DNA of 64,000 nt from Hyphomicrobium_A sp964620915 (GCA_964620915.1 CAZUKP010000005.1:1-64000), one strand, 5' to 3'. Counted from the first letter of the stretch, positions 34,153-43,741 are shown. Numbers and translations are program-made. The notes: generated by a model not told the origin, from the letters alone.

Positions 34153-34377
34153 ATGGATTTGCCGATCGACTTTGCAACAGTAGACTGGGCGCACGTCATT
34201 ATTCTTGCGGTAATCGCGTTCGTCGGCGCCATAGTCGGAAACGCTATCGCTTTCGGGAACAAACTTTTTGGTGCCCTGTTGAGCGCCATCTTCTTCGCCG
34301 TCTTCTATGTCATCTGGATGTATTGGCTTAAGGCGATCGTGATGGGCTCGTCAGTGGCAACAACGCCGCCGCTATAA
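34153..34377 (+). CDS. Small two-helix membrane protein
   Basis: 74 residues from ATG 34153. Two hydrophobic segments (VIILAVIAFVGAIVGNAIAF and ALLSAIFFAVFYVIWMYWL) separated by a short basic turn suggest a hairpin in the inner membrane. No family recognised. An intrinsic terminator follows 33 bases after the stop, which supports a real single-gene transcript. Start chosen by position; the upstream GGGGGG may be part of its ribosome-binding site. Confidence 0.75.
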   Translation: MDLPIDFATVDWAHVIILAVIAFVGAIVGNAIAFGNKLFGALLSAIFFAVFYVIWMYWLKAIVMGSSVATTPPL

Positions 34378-34410
34378 GGCGCTCGGCGAGACTCGTTAGA
34401 CTTGCAAATT

Positions 34411-34440
34411 CGGCACGGGGATTGACCCCGTGCCGTTTTT
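34411..34440 (+). terminator. Intrinsic terminator after the small membrane protein
   Basis: CGGCACGGGG (34411-34420), loop ATTGA, CCCCGTGCCG (34426-34435), then TTTTT. Perfect 10-bp stem with a T-run on the plus strand. Confidence 0.9.
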
Positions 34441-34479
34441 ATTTTCGTTGGGCCGTGTGGGTGCCGAGACAAGCATCCC

Positions 34480-36456
34480 CTACCCTTCCTGCTCATGGAA
34501 GAAGTCATAGATCTTTTGCGCCATACCTGCGGAGATCCCCTCAACGGCCTTGAGATCATCGACCCCAGCGCGAGAGATGGCCTTAGCAGAGCCAAAGTGC
34601 TTCAGGAGGGCGCGCCGCCGACCTGGTCCAATTCCACCGATCTCATCCAACGGATTGCGCCCGAGTGCTGTTGAGCGTTTGGCGCGGTGCGTTCCGATGG
34701 CAAACCGGTGGGCCTCATCACGCAAGCGTTGCACGAAGTATAGAACAGGATCGCGCGGCTCAAGCATCACTGGCCTGGTGCTGCCCGCTCCATAGAAGTG
34801 CTCGCGTCCGGCGTCGCGCTCGGGCCCCTTCGCAACGCCAATGACGCAAATTTCATGCAAGCCGAGGTCGGCAAGCACGTCGCGGGCAACAGCCAGCTGC
34901 CCGGCACCGCCATCGATCAGGACGAGGTCGGGCCGGCCAGGAAATGCCTCGTCCTCAGCCTCAACTGGGGTAACACTTGGGCCACTGTCCTCCTCGTCTG
35001 CCGCAAGCCGGCGGAAGCGCCGCGTCAGAACCTCTCGCATCATGGCGTAGTCGTCACCAGGCGTGAGCCCCGTCGATTTGATGTTGAACTTCCGGTACTG
35101 ACCTTTGACGAACCCCTCCGCCCCCGCGACGATCATGGCGCCGACGGCATTCGTGCCCTGAATATGGCTGTTGTCGAAAACTTCGATACGCCGCGGCATC
35201 GCCGGCAGTCCGAAGCGCTCTGCGAGACCTTCCAGCAACCGGCGCTGCGAAGAACTTTCGGCAAGCTTGCGCCCCAACGCCTCTCGCGCATTGGCAAGTG
35301 CATGGTCAACAAGCCCCGACTTCGTCCCCCGCTGCGGAACGCGAACATCGACTTTCCATCCCGCCTTCGTCGAAAGCGCCTCTGCCAGCAGGCTTCGGTT
35401 GGGAACGTCGTGCGACAAGAGTATTAGGCGCGGCACCGGTTTGTCGTCGTAGAACTGCGCAATGAAACTGTCCAACACCTCCTCCACGGCGAGCGAGCGA
35501 TCGGCCTTTGGAAAGTAGGCGCGATTGCCCCAGTTCTGACCCGTGCGGAAGAAGAACACCTCAATGCACGTCTGCCCGCCCTCCTGAGCCGCAGCGAAGA
35601 CATCCGCCTCCTCAATACCTTCGGGATTGATGGACTGATCCGCTGTGACGTGCGCAAGCGCCCACAACCGGTTGCGGAATTTGGCAGCGCGTTCGTACTC
35701 GAGTTGCCCTGCTGCTTCCTCCATCATCCGCTGATACATGTGGCGCACATTTTGGCTTTCGCCGCGCAAAAAGCGCACCGCCTCATCGACGAGCTTGTTG
35801 TAGTCCTCCAGCGAGATCTCGCCGGTGCACGGGGCGGCGCAACGCTTGATTTGGTAGAGCAGACACGGGCGCGTGCGGCTCTCGTAAACGCTGTCGGAGC
35901 AAGAGCGCAAAAGAAACGCGCGCTGCAACATGTTGATCGTCCGGTTGACGGCGCCGGCTGAAGCAAACGGGCCGAAATAGTCACCCTTCCGGTTGCGCGA
36001 GCCGCGATGTTTCATGATTTGCGGCGCAGGCGTATCGCGGGCAATCAGAATGTAAGGAAACGACTTGTCGTCGCGCATCAGCACGTTGAAGTGAGGACGG
36101 AAGCGCTTGATGAGGTTTGCCTCTAGCAGCAAAGCCTCCGCTTCCGTGCGCACTGTCACGAACTCCATCGCAGCGGTCGCGGAAATCATTCTCGCAATGC
36201 GGTTGGTGTGTCCGCCAAGACGAGCGTAGTTCGAGACACGGGCGCGAAGATTGCGCGCCTTTCCCACGTAGATGACGTTTCCCGCACGATCGAGCATGCG
36301 GTAAACACCTGGCGAGACAGGAAGCACCTTCAGGTAGGCAGCAATGACATCCGGTCCCGTCGCGCCTGCCGCCACCGGCTGCGCAGCCTTTGGCGGCATG
36401 TCGATCGCAGGTGCCTCATTCTGGTTGGGCACTTGGCTTTGGTGTTTGTCGGGCAT
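34480..36456 (-). CDS. uvrC: Excinuclease ABC subunit C
   Basis: 658 residues, full length. The nuclease subunit that makes both incisions in UvrABC nucleotide excision repair. GIY-YIG domain at about 48-125 (GVYRML at 50, YVGKARNLRARV from 63), UVR segment near 220-260 that contacts UvrB (MEEAAGQLEYERAAKFRNRL), RNase-H-like 3' or 5' nuclease core with DNSHIQGTNAVGAMIV and LVLIDGGAGQL, and paired helix-hairpin-helix motifs at the end (IGGIGPGRRRALLKHFGSAK). The first 40 residues are a low-complexity extension. Confidence 0.97.
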   Translation of the reverse strand: MPDKHQSQVPNQNEAPAIDMPPKAAQPVAAGATGPDVIAAYLKVLPVSPGVYRMLDRAGNVIYVGKARNLRARVSNYARLGGHTNRIARMISATAAMEFVTVRTEAEALLLEANLIKRFRPHFNVLMRDDKSFPYILIARDTPAPQIMKHRGSRNRKGDYFGPFASAGAVNRTINMLQRAFLLRSCSDSVYESRTRPCLLYQIKRCAAPCTGEISLEDYNKLVDEAVRFLRGESQNVRHMYQRMMEEAAGQLEYERAAKFRNRLWALAHVTADQSINPEGIEEADVFAAAQEGGQTCIEVFFFRTGQNWGNRAYFPKADRSLAVEEVLDSFIAQFYDDKPVPRLILLSHDVPNRSLLAEALSTKAGWKVDVRVPQRGTKSGLVDHALANAREALGRKLAESSSQRRLLEGLAERFGLPAMPRRIEVFDNSHIQGTNAVGAMIVAGAEGFVKGQYRKFNIKSTGLTPGDDYAMMREVLTRRFRRLAADEEDSGPSVTPVEAEDEAFPGRPDLVLIDGGAGQLAVARDVLADLGLHEICVIGVAKGPERDAGREHFYGAGSTRPVMLEPRDPVLYFVQRLRDEAHRFAIGTHRAKRSTALGRNPLDEIGGIGPGRRRALLKHFGSAKAISRAGVDDLKAVEGISAGMAQKIYDFFHEQEG

Positions 36457-36522
36457 GGCAAATAGATCGGCTCAGCAGCCCTCGCCGTCAAGCAATCTGG
36501 GAAACGGCAACGCTTATCTCTT

Positions 36523-37398
36523 TTACCAAGTCAGCGCTGTCATCGCCGCGATGGGCCGCGGACCATCCGGCGGAAAGAGCTTATCGAGAAGATCGCCATC
36601 GAGCTCGTTTGCCACATGGACACCGCTGGCGACAAAGACCGCGCGGACGCCCACTGCTACCGCGCCTGCGATATCCGTGTGAATACCATCGCCGATGGCA
36701 AGCAAGTGCGAACGCCCAGAACTTCCCGCCTTGATCGACTCCAATGTGTCGAAGGCCACCTCGTAGATTGGTGGATAGGGCTTGCCCGCGTAAAACACGC
36801 GCCCGCCGAGCTGCTCGTAGGCCTTTGCCAATGCGCCGGCACAGTAGATCAATTTACCACCGCGCTCGACGCGCACATCAGGGTTGGCGCAGATCATCGG
36901 CAAGTCGTGCGCCGCCAGATCAGCCAAGCGCTCGGCATAATGCTCGGGTGTCTCGCGCGTATCATCGAAGAGCCCCGTGCACACGATGGCGGAAGCTGCT
37001 TCCGCTTCGGATCGCTCGACGTCGAGGCCGGCAAAGATCGGAAGATCACGCTCGGGACCAAGGTGCACAACAGCGCCGCCGGAATGCGCGCGGATCATCG
37101 AGCGCGCAACATCACCAGAGCTCACAATCGCGTCCCATGTCGTGCGGGGAACACCTATGCGGTCAAGTTGTTGAGCAACGGCTTCGCGCGGTCGCGGCGA
37201 GTTAGAGAGCAGGATGACGATGCCGCCAGCCTCACGAAAGCGCTCACATGCGCGGCAAGCGCTCTCGAACGGCACGACACCATTGTGCATCACCCCCCAG
37301 ATGTCCGTGAGCCACGCGCTCGCATCTCGTGCGAGGGGCGCGATCGACTTTAGGACCGGAATAGGCGGTGCGGATTGGACGCTTGAGACTTCAGGCAT
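36523..37398 (-). CDS. HAD-superfamily class IIA hydrolase (NagD-like)
   Basis: 291 residues. The nucleophile motif is in LTDIWGVMHNGVVPF, the Thr/Ser motif in VILLSNSPRP, the Lys in YAGKPYPPIYE, and the acidic motif in LLAIGDGIHTDIAGA with the cap domain between motifs, as in class IIA enzymes of the alphaproteobacterial TIGR01459 group. The position of the usual general-acid Asp two residues after the nucleophile is Trp, as usual for this subgroup. Substrate unknown, probably a small phosphate ester. 66 bases upstream of uvrC in the same direction. Confidence 0.85.
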   Translation of the reverse strand: MPEVSSVQSAPPIPVLKSIAPLARDASAWLTDIWGVMHNGVVPFESACRACERFREAGGIVILLSNSPRPREAVAQQLDRIGVPRTTWDAIVSSGDVARSMIRAHSGGAVVHLGPERDLPIFAGLDVERSEAEAASAIVCTGLFDDTRETPEHYAERLADLAAHDLPMICANPDVRVERGGKLIYCAGALAKAYEQLGGRVFYAGKPYPPIYEVAFDTLESIKAGSSGRSHLLAIGDGIHTDIAGAVAVGVRAVFVASGVHVANELDGDLLDKLFPPDGPRPIAAMTALTW

Positions 37399-37429
37399 GC
37401 CGTCTGCCTAACGGCAGCCGGACCAAAGC

Positions 37430-39064
37430 TCAAGCCGCAGCAATCCCAGTCCTGGGCCGCTTCTGCGCCTGGGTGGCCCGCGCAGAGGGCGAAAAGTGGT
37501 GCCCAGCTCCGAGACGGACACCCAATTCGGCGACCCGCGCATGGGTGGTCGGATCATTGATATGATCGACGATCGGCGTCAGCCCGATTGCTTCCAAATC
37601 GCGGCACAGATCGCTGGGCGACGCCTCGCCGCTCCAGGCTGAGAACCCGTCGAGCAAAATGGCGGCATCAAGCTTGGCAAATGCAAAGCCTGCGTCTTTC
37701 AGAGATTGGAAGTCAAAGTCGGAATCGGAGATCTCGCTCAATGCGAAACGGAAGCCTAGGTCGCGCATGTCGGTGAGCGTCGACCATTCTTTGTCGCCGA
37801 ATGAGCTGACTTCCGTCTGCCTTAACGTTAGCACCAGTTGGTGGGCAATCTCCTCGTGCTCGCGGTAGATGTTGGCGAGTTCATCAAGGAACTGATCAGA
37901 CGCCAGCGACTCGCCTGCAACGCTGCAGAAAACGGAGTGCCTGCTTCCGTTGGCAGCCAGAGAGCGGGCAACGTCGGCAACGCGCTTGATTCCGGCGCTA
38001 TCGATCAGCGGCAAGATACCAGTCTTGGCCAAGCCTTCATCGCCAGCGGACACCGCCATGGCGGTGCCTCGCAAATCAATCAGCCGAACATGCACCTCGT
38101 AGTGCTCAGCTCCCCTGTCGGCCAATCGTGCAATCGGTCTCGTATGGACGTCCACACGCCCCGCGGAGACGGCATCCGCCAGAGTAGACAATCTTACGTG
38201 CGTGGGTGCGATCGGTGGGGGCGCCCCGGTCTTATTTTTGGTCGGAATCGCAGGCGACAACTTGGCCTCCGCCGCACGCATGGTGGTTGCGGTTGACTGC
38301 AAGGCATCGACGGAGGATTTGAGCACACTCGCACGCTCTTCTTCTGTGCTCAGCTTGCTGCCCTCTGGCGGCCCTTCACCGAGGCCGACGTCGCCGGCGA
38401 GCTTGTCGATAGCTCCCTGCATCGATTCAAGGTCAGCCTCTCGGGCCCGGCCAGGCAGCGGCGGCGGTTTCGAGACGTCTTGAGGCTCACGTCCCTTAGG
38501 CTCGACGCTCGGCCGGAAGGCCCAATAGTCGTGCATGGGATCGGGCGCGACCGATGTTCCCGGCCAATCCGGCAAAGTCGGTTCTTGCGGCTTCCGAGGT
38601 GCCTCAGGCCGCGCCGCGGCTGTTGGAATGCTAGGAGGACCCATAGTCTCAACGCCCTTGGGCGGAGACGCTTGGAGAGCGTCGCTGCCGCGCGATTGAG
38701 CTTCCAAACCCTTTGGGGTTCCCGTCGCTACTTCACGAGGAACCGGAGGCGGTCTGTGGGCCGACGCCGGCGATGCGCCGGTGCTTGGACCCGTCAGAGA
38801 CTCGACTTGATCTTCCAGTCGCGCCACTTCCGCAACGAGCGCGTCAACGCGCTCAGAGCGACGATATAGGCTATGGAGCATCATCATTCCGACGTAGAGG
38901 CCCAGCGCCCCAACCAACGAAAGCCAGAATGCAACGCCGAATTGCAGGTAGGCGCCGACGAAGAAAGCGGCGGCAACGAGAGTAATCGCCCCTTTCACGA
39001 TGATGTCGCCGAAGCGACCGGTCGGACCTGAGGCAATAGAAAAGCTGTGTTGGATCATCGTCAT
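37430..39064 (-). CDS. Membrane-anchored degenerate EAL-domain protein
   Basis: 544 residues. Two membrane helices at about 25-65 (ITLVAAAFFVGAYLQFGVAF; LSLVGALGLYVGMMML), a short coiled coil (RVDALVAEVARLEDQVESL), a Pro/Ala-rich linker of about 200 residues, and an EAL-like domain from about residue 295. The EAL signature reads EVHVRL, the DDFGTG loop reads SEISDSDFDF, and the EGIET motif reads DHINDP. Most metal-binding residues of c-di-GMP phosphodiesterases are thus replaced. It probably binds a ligand or partner instead of hydrolysing c-di-GMP. Confidence 0.82.
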   Translation of the reverse strand: MTMIQHSFSIASGPTGRFGDIIVKGAITLVAAAFFVGAYLQFGVAFWLSLVGALGLYVGMMMLHSLYRRSERVDALVAEVARLEDQVESLTGPSTGASPASAHRPPPVPREVATGTPKGLEAQSRGSDALQASPPKGVETMGPPSIPTAAARPEAPRKPQEPTLPDWPGTSVAPDPMHDYWAFRPSVEPKGREPQDVSKPPPLPGRAREADLESMQGAIDKLAGDVGLGEGPPEGSKLSTEEERASVLKSSVDALQSTATTMRAAEAKLSPAIPTKNKTGAPPPIAPTHVRLSTLADAVSAGRVDVHTRPIARLADRGAEHYEVHVRLIDLRGTAMAVSAGDEGLAKTGILPLIDSAGIKRVADVARSLAANGSRHSVFCSVAGESLASDQFLDELANIYREHEEIAHQLVLTLRQTEVSSFGDKEWSTLTDMRDLGFRFALSEISDSDFDFQSLKDAGFAFAKLDAAILLDGFSAWSGEASPSDLCRDLEAIGLTPIVDHINDPTTHARVAELGVRLGAGHHFSPSARATQAQKRPRTGIAAA

Positions 39065-39415
39065 GGGGATAAAGCTTGCTGCCCTTGTCGATTCGCTATG
39101 GGAAAAGCTTTTCGCCCAGTCGTAGGCAACGCAATGATGGCAAAGCCACTTTCACCAGCTTTCTCCGCCGTAGATGCAGAATCGGGCGCCTTTCGCCGTC
39201 GATAGTCGATTGGCGTGGCCGCACGCCCACACTCGGCAGGCGCACCTAGCGGTGATTCGCCTGGGGATTCCCGGTTAAAGCCCCATTCGCGCCTTGGATC
39301 GGTCAGCGCCAAACCAGAATCTGGCGGTTGTTTAGGAGTCGTTAGGCGAATCGGCGTGCTATTGTTGTGTCCGGGCGTTCCCTCGAAGTCCGGCGTAACC
39401 CGAAGGGAAGTCCAG
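39065..39415. promoter_or_regulatory. Divergent intergenic region
   Basis: 351 bases between the degenerate EAL gene (minus) and the SDR-like gene (plus). Presumably carries promoters in both directions. No ORF with a credible start and no repeat noticed. Confidence 0.35.
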
Positions 39416-40162
39416 ATGCTTATGACGGTTATTGGTCGAAATCCGAGCGCGTCCCTATTCGGTGAGATTGCAGGCGTACGCGTGCTGATCACCGGACTTT
39501 CGCCCACGTCTGGCGTCGACGTTGCACGCTCGTTTGCCGATCATCGGGCCCGGCTCGTGTTGCACACCGACCAATCGACCCCGGAAACGGACGCACTTAT
39601 TGAGTTACTCGCCGACACCGCCAGCGAGATCCAATCCTACACCAGCGCCTACGACGATCGACGCACAGCCGTGCGGTTTGCTCAACGCGCAGCCCAAGCG
39701 TTCGGCGGGCTCGACGCCGTCATCAACCTCATCCCCATCGCCGCAAGTGAATTGGAGGATCAGGTCAGCTTGGGCGACGTTGAGGGCATGATCTCAAACA
39801 AGCTCAACCTTCCGCTCCACATTACGAATGTAGCTGCAAACCGGATGCAGCTCACTCTCACTGAGGGTCTCATCCTGAATGTTATGACCATGCCAGCACC
39901 GCGCACCGCGGGAGAAGCTGCTCTTGCAGGCGTGGCACGCTCCGCTCTTGCGGACATGACCCGGCATCAGGCCGATCAATGGTCGAGCAAGGGCATCCGA
40001 GTTAACGCAATCGGGCCGAACACCGGCATTACCGAAACGAACGCCCGACGAGCGACCGAGCCTGACATCGCGGCCTTGGCGCTATACCTCGCCTCAAAGC
40101 GCGGGCGCGCACTTACCGGCCACGTTTTCGATGCGGCAGGGGTCGCGGCGCGGCGTTGCTAG
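39416..40162 (+). CDS. SDR-family protein lacking the catalytic Tyr-x3-Lys
   Basis: 248 residues from ATG 39416, with GAAGGGA 8 bases before. A Rossmann start VRVLITGLSPTSGVDVARSF, a Leu-Asp-Ala-Val-Ile-Asn segment (GGLDAVINLIPIA) and the C-terminal VNAIGPNTGITETNA mark a short-chain dehydrogenase fold. The nucleotide loop is altered from TGxxxGIG, and no Tyr-x3-Lys is found where expected (around MTMPAPRTAGEAALAGVARS). A dehydrogenase activity is unlikely; a NAD-binding or structural role is possible. It ends 20 bases from the convergent FUSC-type gene. Confidence 0.8.
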   Translation: MLMTVIGRNPSASLFGEIAGVRVLITGLSPTSGVDVARSFADHRARLVLHTDQSTPETDALIELLADTASEIQSYTSAYDDRRTAVRFAQRAAQAFGGLDAVINLIPIAASELEDQVSLGDVEGMISNKLNLPLHITNVAANRMQLTLTEGLILNVMTMPAPRTAGEAALAGVARSALADMTRHQADQWSSKGIRVNAIGPNTGITETNARRATEPDIAALALYLASKRGRALTGHVFDAAGVAARRC

Positions 40163-40182
40163 GACAAAGGCCTGCATCGCCC

Positions 40183-41310
40183 TCAGGTTTTTTGAGGCTC
40201 GCTGTGTCGCGGGCCTGCAATCCCAAGCAGGTGGTCGAGGAGCACTGTGCGATTGCCCAGGTCCGCAATGTTCTCGCGTAGTTGAACCAGACCAAAATCG
40301 AATGTGAGCAACCGGATCACGTCTTCCATTGGCAACGCGCGCAGGGTCTGCCCATTACGCATTTGCTCGGTGGCATCGGTCAGTTTTGCCAACGCCGCAT
40401 CGATACCCGCCAGGTCCGATGCAAGTTTTGTCTCGTGAACTCCCTTCGAACGAAGCCTATCCCAAAGAGCCACCACTTCATCGCGAAGCTCTTCCAACCC
40501 ACCCCGAAGGTCGTCAAGGGCGCTTGCCGGAAGAGGTGAGGCAGCCGCGCGGGCGAGCATGAGCTCGGTGTGCCACATTCGGCGTAGCACCGTTATAAGC
40601 GGCTCTGGATCAGGATTGTTGGCCAGAAACCCAGCCACCTCCGTCAACGCCTGATTTTTCAGCGCCTCGTTTGTTGATACCGCAGCTCGTATTTTCGCGT
40701 TGGCTTCGGCGATCGCGTCTTTGTCGTATTGTCCGGTGATTGCGGCCGTCAATACTCCGGCGAGCAGTTCGAAATAGAGCGGCAGCGTCTTCGAAACGTG
40801 CCGTGCGAGCGATGGGCCCGCGCGGACCGGCAAGATCAAGACCATGACCGCGATTGCGACAACCGTACCGATCGTAACCTCGATCATCCGGTCGCCGGCA
40901 GACAGAAGCGGCGAGACATTGTGTGGCTGACCCAGAATGATGATAGCGGCGTTGACGCACGCAATGCGCATTGGCCCGCTCGTGGCCGCGAAATACGCCA
41001 GCACGAGCACCGTCACGAGAAGACCTATCAGCATTAACGACAGGACATCACCCGCAAGGAATGCTACCGCTCCCCCAACCACGACGCCTAGCAGGCTCCC
41101 CCACAACCAACTGAGGGCTTGGTCGAGCGAAGCTCCAATGTTGGCCTGAGTCACGAATATCGCTACGACCGCCGCCCAAAAGGCCTGAGGCATTCCGAAG
41201 AATTTGGCGATCAGGAACGCCAAACACGCTGCAATCGTTGTCTTTGCGGCCTGGCGGACACGGGGTTCCCTCCTGATCCACCAGCCCAGCTTTGTTAAGA
41301 CGTTCGTCAC
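40183..41310 (-). CDS. FUSC-family membrane transporter (aromatic-acid exporter-like)
   Basis: 375 residues from the GTG at 41310, which has GGGGGGAG a few bases upstream; the frame is open to 41379 but the extension is unconvincing. Five to six helices in the first half (for example AKTTIAACLAFLIAKFFGMP, SLLGVVVGGAVAFLAGDVL, IGTVVAIAVMVLILPVRAGP) followed by a mainly helical soluble half. The block FWAAVVAIFVTQANIGASLD is typical of FUSC/YccS/AaeB-like proteins. The substrate is not deducible. Confidence 0.82.
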   Translation of the reverse strand: MTNVLTKLGWWIRREPRVRQAAKTTIAACLAFLIAKFFGMPQAFWAAVVAIFVTQANIGASLDQALSWLWGSLLGVVVGGAVAFLAGDVLSLMLIGLLVTVLVLAYFAATSGPMRIACVNAAIIILGQPHNVSPLLSAGDRMIEVTIGTVVAIAVMVLILPVRAGPSLARHVSKTLPLYFELLAGVLTAAITGQYDKDAIAEANAKIRAAVSTNEALKNQALTEVAGFLANNPDPEPLITVLRRMWHTELMLARAAASPLPASALDDLRGGLEELRDEVVALWDRLRSKGVHETKLASDLAGIDAALAKLTDATEQMRNGQTLRALPMEDVIRLLTFDFGLVQLRENIADLGNRTVLLDHLLGIAGPRHSEPQKT

Positions 41311-41476
41311 GGTTCTCCCCCCTCGCACAGGACTGGTTAGCTTAAGCCAAACAGCCTTGTGAACGGATACGACGGCCACGTTCGCTTATCCGTCCCGCGC
41401 CGATGAGAGCACTCTGCAAATCCGCAGCTCTGATTCCTTGACATCCCAGCACCTGCCGCTTATCTCCTCCCCGCGG

Positions 41477-41503
41477 TTGGCACTCGCCACAACGAAGTGC
41501 TAA
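41477..41503 (+). promoter_or_regulatory. CIRCE operator of groESL
   Basis: TTGGCACTC (41477-41485), 9-base spacer, AAGTGCTAA (41495-41503). Two mismatches to the consensus TTAGCACTC-N9-GAGTGCTAA. It is 62 bases upstream of groES. CIRCE binds the HrcA repressor, so groESL here should be under HrcA control, possibly also RpoH. Confidence 0.92.
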
Positions 41504-41564
41504 CGCATCCCCTCCCACTATCGGCCCGAAGTGGCCAAGCCTCTGAGCTGGAGCGATATTTCTC

Positions 41565-41852
41565 ATGAAGTTCCGTCCCTTACACGATCGCGTCGTCGTC
41601 AAGCGCCTCGACAGTGAAACGAAAACCGCCGGCGGGATCATCATCCCGGACACGGCAGCGGAGAAGCCGCAGCAGGGTGAGGTGGTCGCCGTCGGCCCCG
41701 GCATCCGCGACGAGTCCGGCAAGCTCATCGAAATCGGGGTCAAGGCGGGCAACAAGGTGCTGTTCGGCAAATGGAGCGGCACGGAAGTCAAGATCGACGG
41801 CCAAGAACTCCTCATCATGAAGGAGAGCGACATCATGGGTGTGCTGGAATAA
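41565..41852 (+). CDS. groES: Co-chaperonin GroES
   Basis: 95 residues. MKFRPLHDRVVVKRLDSETK, the mobile loop KTAGGIIIPDTAAEKPQQGE that contacts GroEL, and the end MKESDIMGVLE are canonical. The heptameric lid of the GroEL folding chamber in the cytoplasm. First gene of the operon, CIRCE-controlled, with groEL 123 bases downstream. Confidence 0.98.
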   Translation: MKFRPLHDRVVVKRLDSETKTAGGIIIPDTAAEKPQQGEVVAVGPGIRDESGKLIEIGVKAGNKVLFGKWSGTEVKIDGQELLIMKESDIMGVLE

Positions 41853-41975
41853 GAGCCTCAAGACAGGCTGCCGGGTACCAATATGGCATCCATCCCGACA
41901 CTCCTTAATCCCCAGGCGCAAAGGGCCCGTTAACCCAGCCCCCGCCGCAAGCCCCCTAATAGGAGACCAACATTC

Positions 41976-43622
41976 ATGTCTGCGAAAGACGTTCGCTTTT
42001 CGGTCGATGCGCGTGAGCGGATGCTCAAGGGCGTCGACACTCTTGCCAATGCAGTGAAAGTGACGCTCGGCCCCAAGGGTCGCAACGTCGTTATCGAAAA
42101 GTCGTTTGGCGCGCCGCGCACGACCAAGGACGGCGTCACCGTCGCTAAGGAGATCGAACTTGAGGACAAGTTCGAGAACATGGGCGCGCAAATGGTCCGC
42201 GAAGTTGCTCAAAAGACCAACGACCTGGCCGGCGATGGAACGACAACGGCCACCGTGCTTGCCCAGTCGATCGTACGCGAAGGTCTTAAGGCCGTCGCCG
42301 CTGGCATGAACCCGATGGACCTCAAGCGCGGCATCGACAAGGCCGTCATTCAAGTCGTCGAGGAGATCGCCAAGCGCTCCAAGAAGATCAAGAACTCTGG
42401 CGAAATTGCACAGGTCGGAACGATCTCTGCCAATGGCGAGAAAGAGATCGGCGACATGATCGCCGAGGCCATGCAAAAGGTCGGCAATGAGGGCGTAATC
42501 ACCGTCGAAGAAGCCAAGAGCCTGGCGACCGAACTCGACGTCGTCGAGGGCATGCAGTTCGACCGCGGATATCTCTCGCCCTATTTCGTGACCAACGCAG
42601 AGAAAATGGTCGCTGAACTCGAAGATCCATACATCCTCATTCACGAGAACAAGCTATCCAACCTGCAGCAGCTCCTGCCGGTACTTGAGTCCGTGGTGCA
42701 GACGGGCAAGCCGCTACTCATCATCGCAGAAGAGGTCGAAGGCGAGGCGCTGGCCACGCTCGTCGTCAACAAGCTGCGTGGTGGGCTGAAAGTTGCTGCC
42801 GTCAAGGCGCCCGGCTTCGGTGACCGCCGCAAAGCCATGCTGCAGGATATCGCTGTTCTCACCGGCGGCCAGACGGTCTCCGAAGACCTCGGCATCAAGC
42901 TGGAGAACGTCACGCTCGACATGCTTGGCCGTGCGAAGCGCGTATCGATCACGAAAGAGGACACGACCATCGTCGACGGCGCGGGCAAGAAGAAGGACAT
43001 CGAGGCCCGGGTCAACCAGATCAAGATCCAGATCGACGAGACGACCTCCGAGTACGACCGCGAAAAGCTGCAGGAGCGTCTGGCAAAGCTCGCCGGCGGC
43101 GTTGCCGTCATCAGGGTTGGCGGCGCCACTGAGGTTGAGGTGAAGGAGCGCAAGGATCGCGTCGATGACGCGCTCAACGCCACGCGTGCCGCTGTTGAAG
43201 AGGGTGTTGTCCCGGGCGGTGGCGTAATGCTCCTCAAGGCAAGTGCAGCGATTGACGTTGAAGGCGAGAACCACGACCAAGACGCAGGCATTGCCATCGT
43301 CAAGAAGGCGCTACAGGCCCCAATCCGCCAGATCGCGGACAATGCGGGCGTCGAGGGTTCGATCGTCGTCGGCAAAGTGCTGGAGTCTCGCGGGCAGGCC
43401 TTTGGCTATGATGCTCAAAATGATGAGTATGGTGACATGCTCGAAAAGGGCATCATCGATCCCGCCAAGGTCGTCCGTGTTGCACTTCAGGACGCAGCAT
43501 CGGTTGCAGGCCTGATGGTCACCACTGAGGCGGCCGTCGCCGAAATGCCGAAGAAGGACGACGCCGGGGGCCCGATGCCGGGCGGCATGGGTGGCATGGG
43601 CGGCATGGGCGGCATGATGTAA
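41976..43622 (+). CDS. groEL: Chaperonin GroEL
   Basis: 548 residues, normal length, with AGGAGAC upstream. ATP-binding blocks TLGPKGRNVVIEKSFGAP and GDGTTTATVLAQSI with the catalytic Asp, the apical domain (QFDRGYLSPYFVTN), the signature AAVEEGVVPGGGVMLL, and the Gly-Gly-Met C-terminal tail are all present. Double-ring ATP-dependent folding machine. A strong terminator follows. Confidence 0.99.
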   Translation: MSAKDVRFSVDARERMLKGVDTLANAVKVTLGPKGRNVVIEKSFGAPRTTKDGVTVAKEIELEDKFENMGAQMVREVAQKTNDLAGDGTTTATVLAQSIVREGLKAVAAGMNPMDLKRGIDKAVIQVVEEIAKRSKKIKNSGEIAQVGTISANGEKEIGDMIAEAMQKVGNEGVITVEEAKSLATELDVVEGMQFDRGYLSPYFVTNAEKMVAELEDPYILIHENKLSNLQQLLPVLESVVQTGKPLLIIAEEVEGEALATLVVNKLRGGLKVAAVKAPGFGDRRKAMLQDIAVLTGGQTVSEDLGIKLENVTLDMLGRAKRVSITKEDTTIVDGAGKKKDIEARVNQIKIQIDETTSEYDREKLQERLAKLAGGVAVIRVGGATEVEVKERKDRVDDALNATRAAVEEGVVPGGGVMLLKASAAIDVEGENHDQDAGIAIVKKALQAPIRQIADNAGVEGSIVVGKVLESRGQAFGYDAQNDEYGDMLEKGIIDPAKVVRVALQDAASVAGLMVTTEAAVAEMPKKDDAGGPMPGGMGGMGGMGGMM

Positions 43623-43656
43623 GGCGCCGCTCACCGCAGAACCTTTGGAATGACAA

Positions 43657-43686
43657 ACCGCCCGCGGCAAGCCGCGGGCGGTTTTC
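43657..43686 (+). terminator. Intrinsic terminator of groESL
   Basis: AACCGCCCGCGGC (43657-43669), loop AA, GCCGCGGGCGGTTTT. Very G+C-rich perfect 13-bp stem followed by T residues, 34 bases after the groEL stop. Confidence 0.92.
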
Positions 43687-43741
43687 GTTGGACACTTGGC
43701 GGCGTCGCGCCGTGCACGACTGCGATTGCAGTAAACAGTAT

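Noticed and set aside
41580..43375. Long minus-strand open frames opposite groES/groEL (354 and 244 residues)
   Set aside because: They mirror a highly conserved coding sequence in a G+C-rich genome and show no domain, start site or sensible composition.
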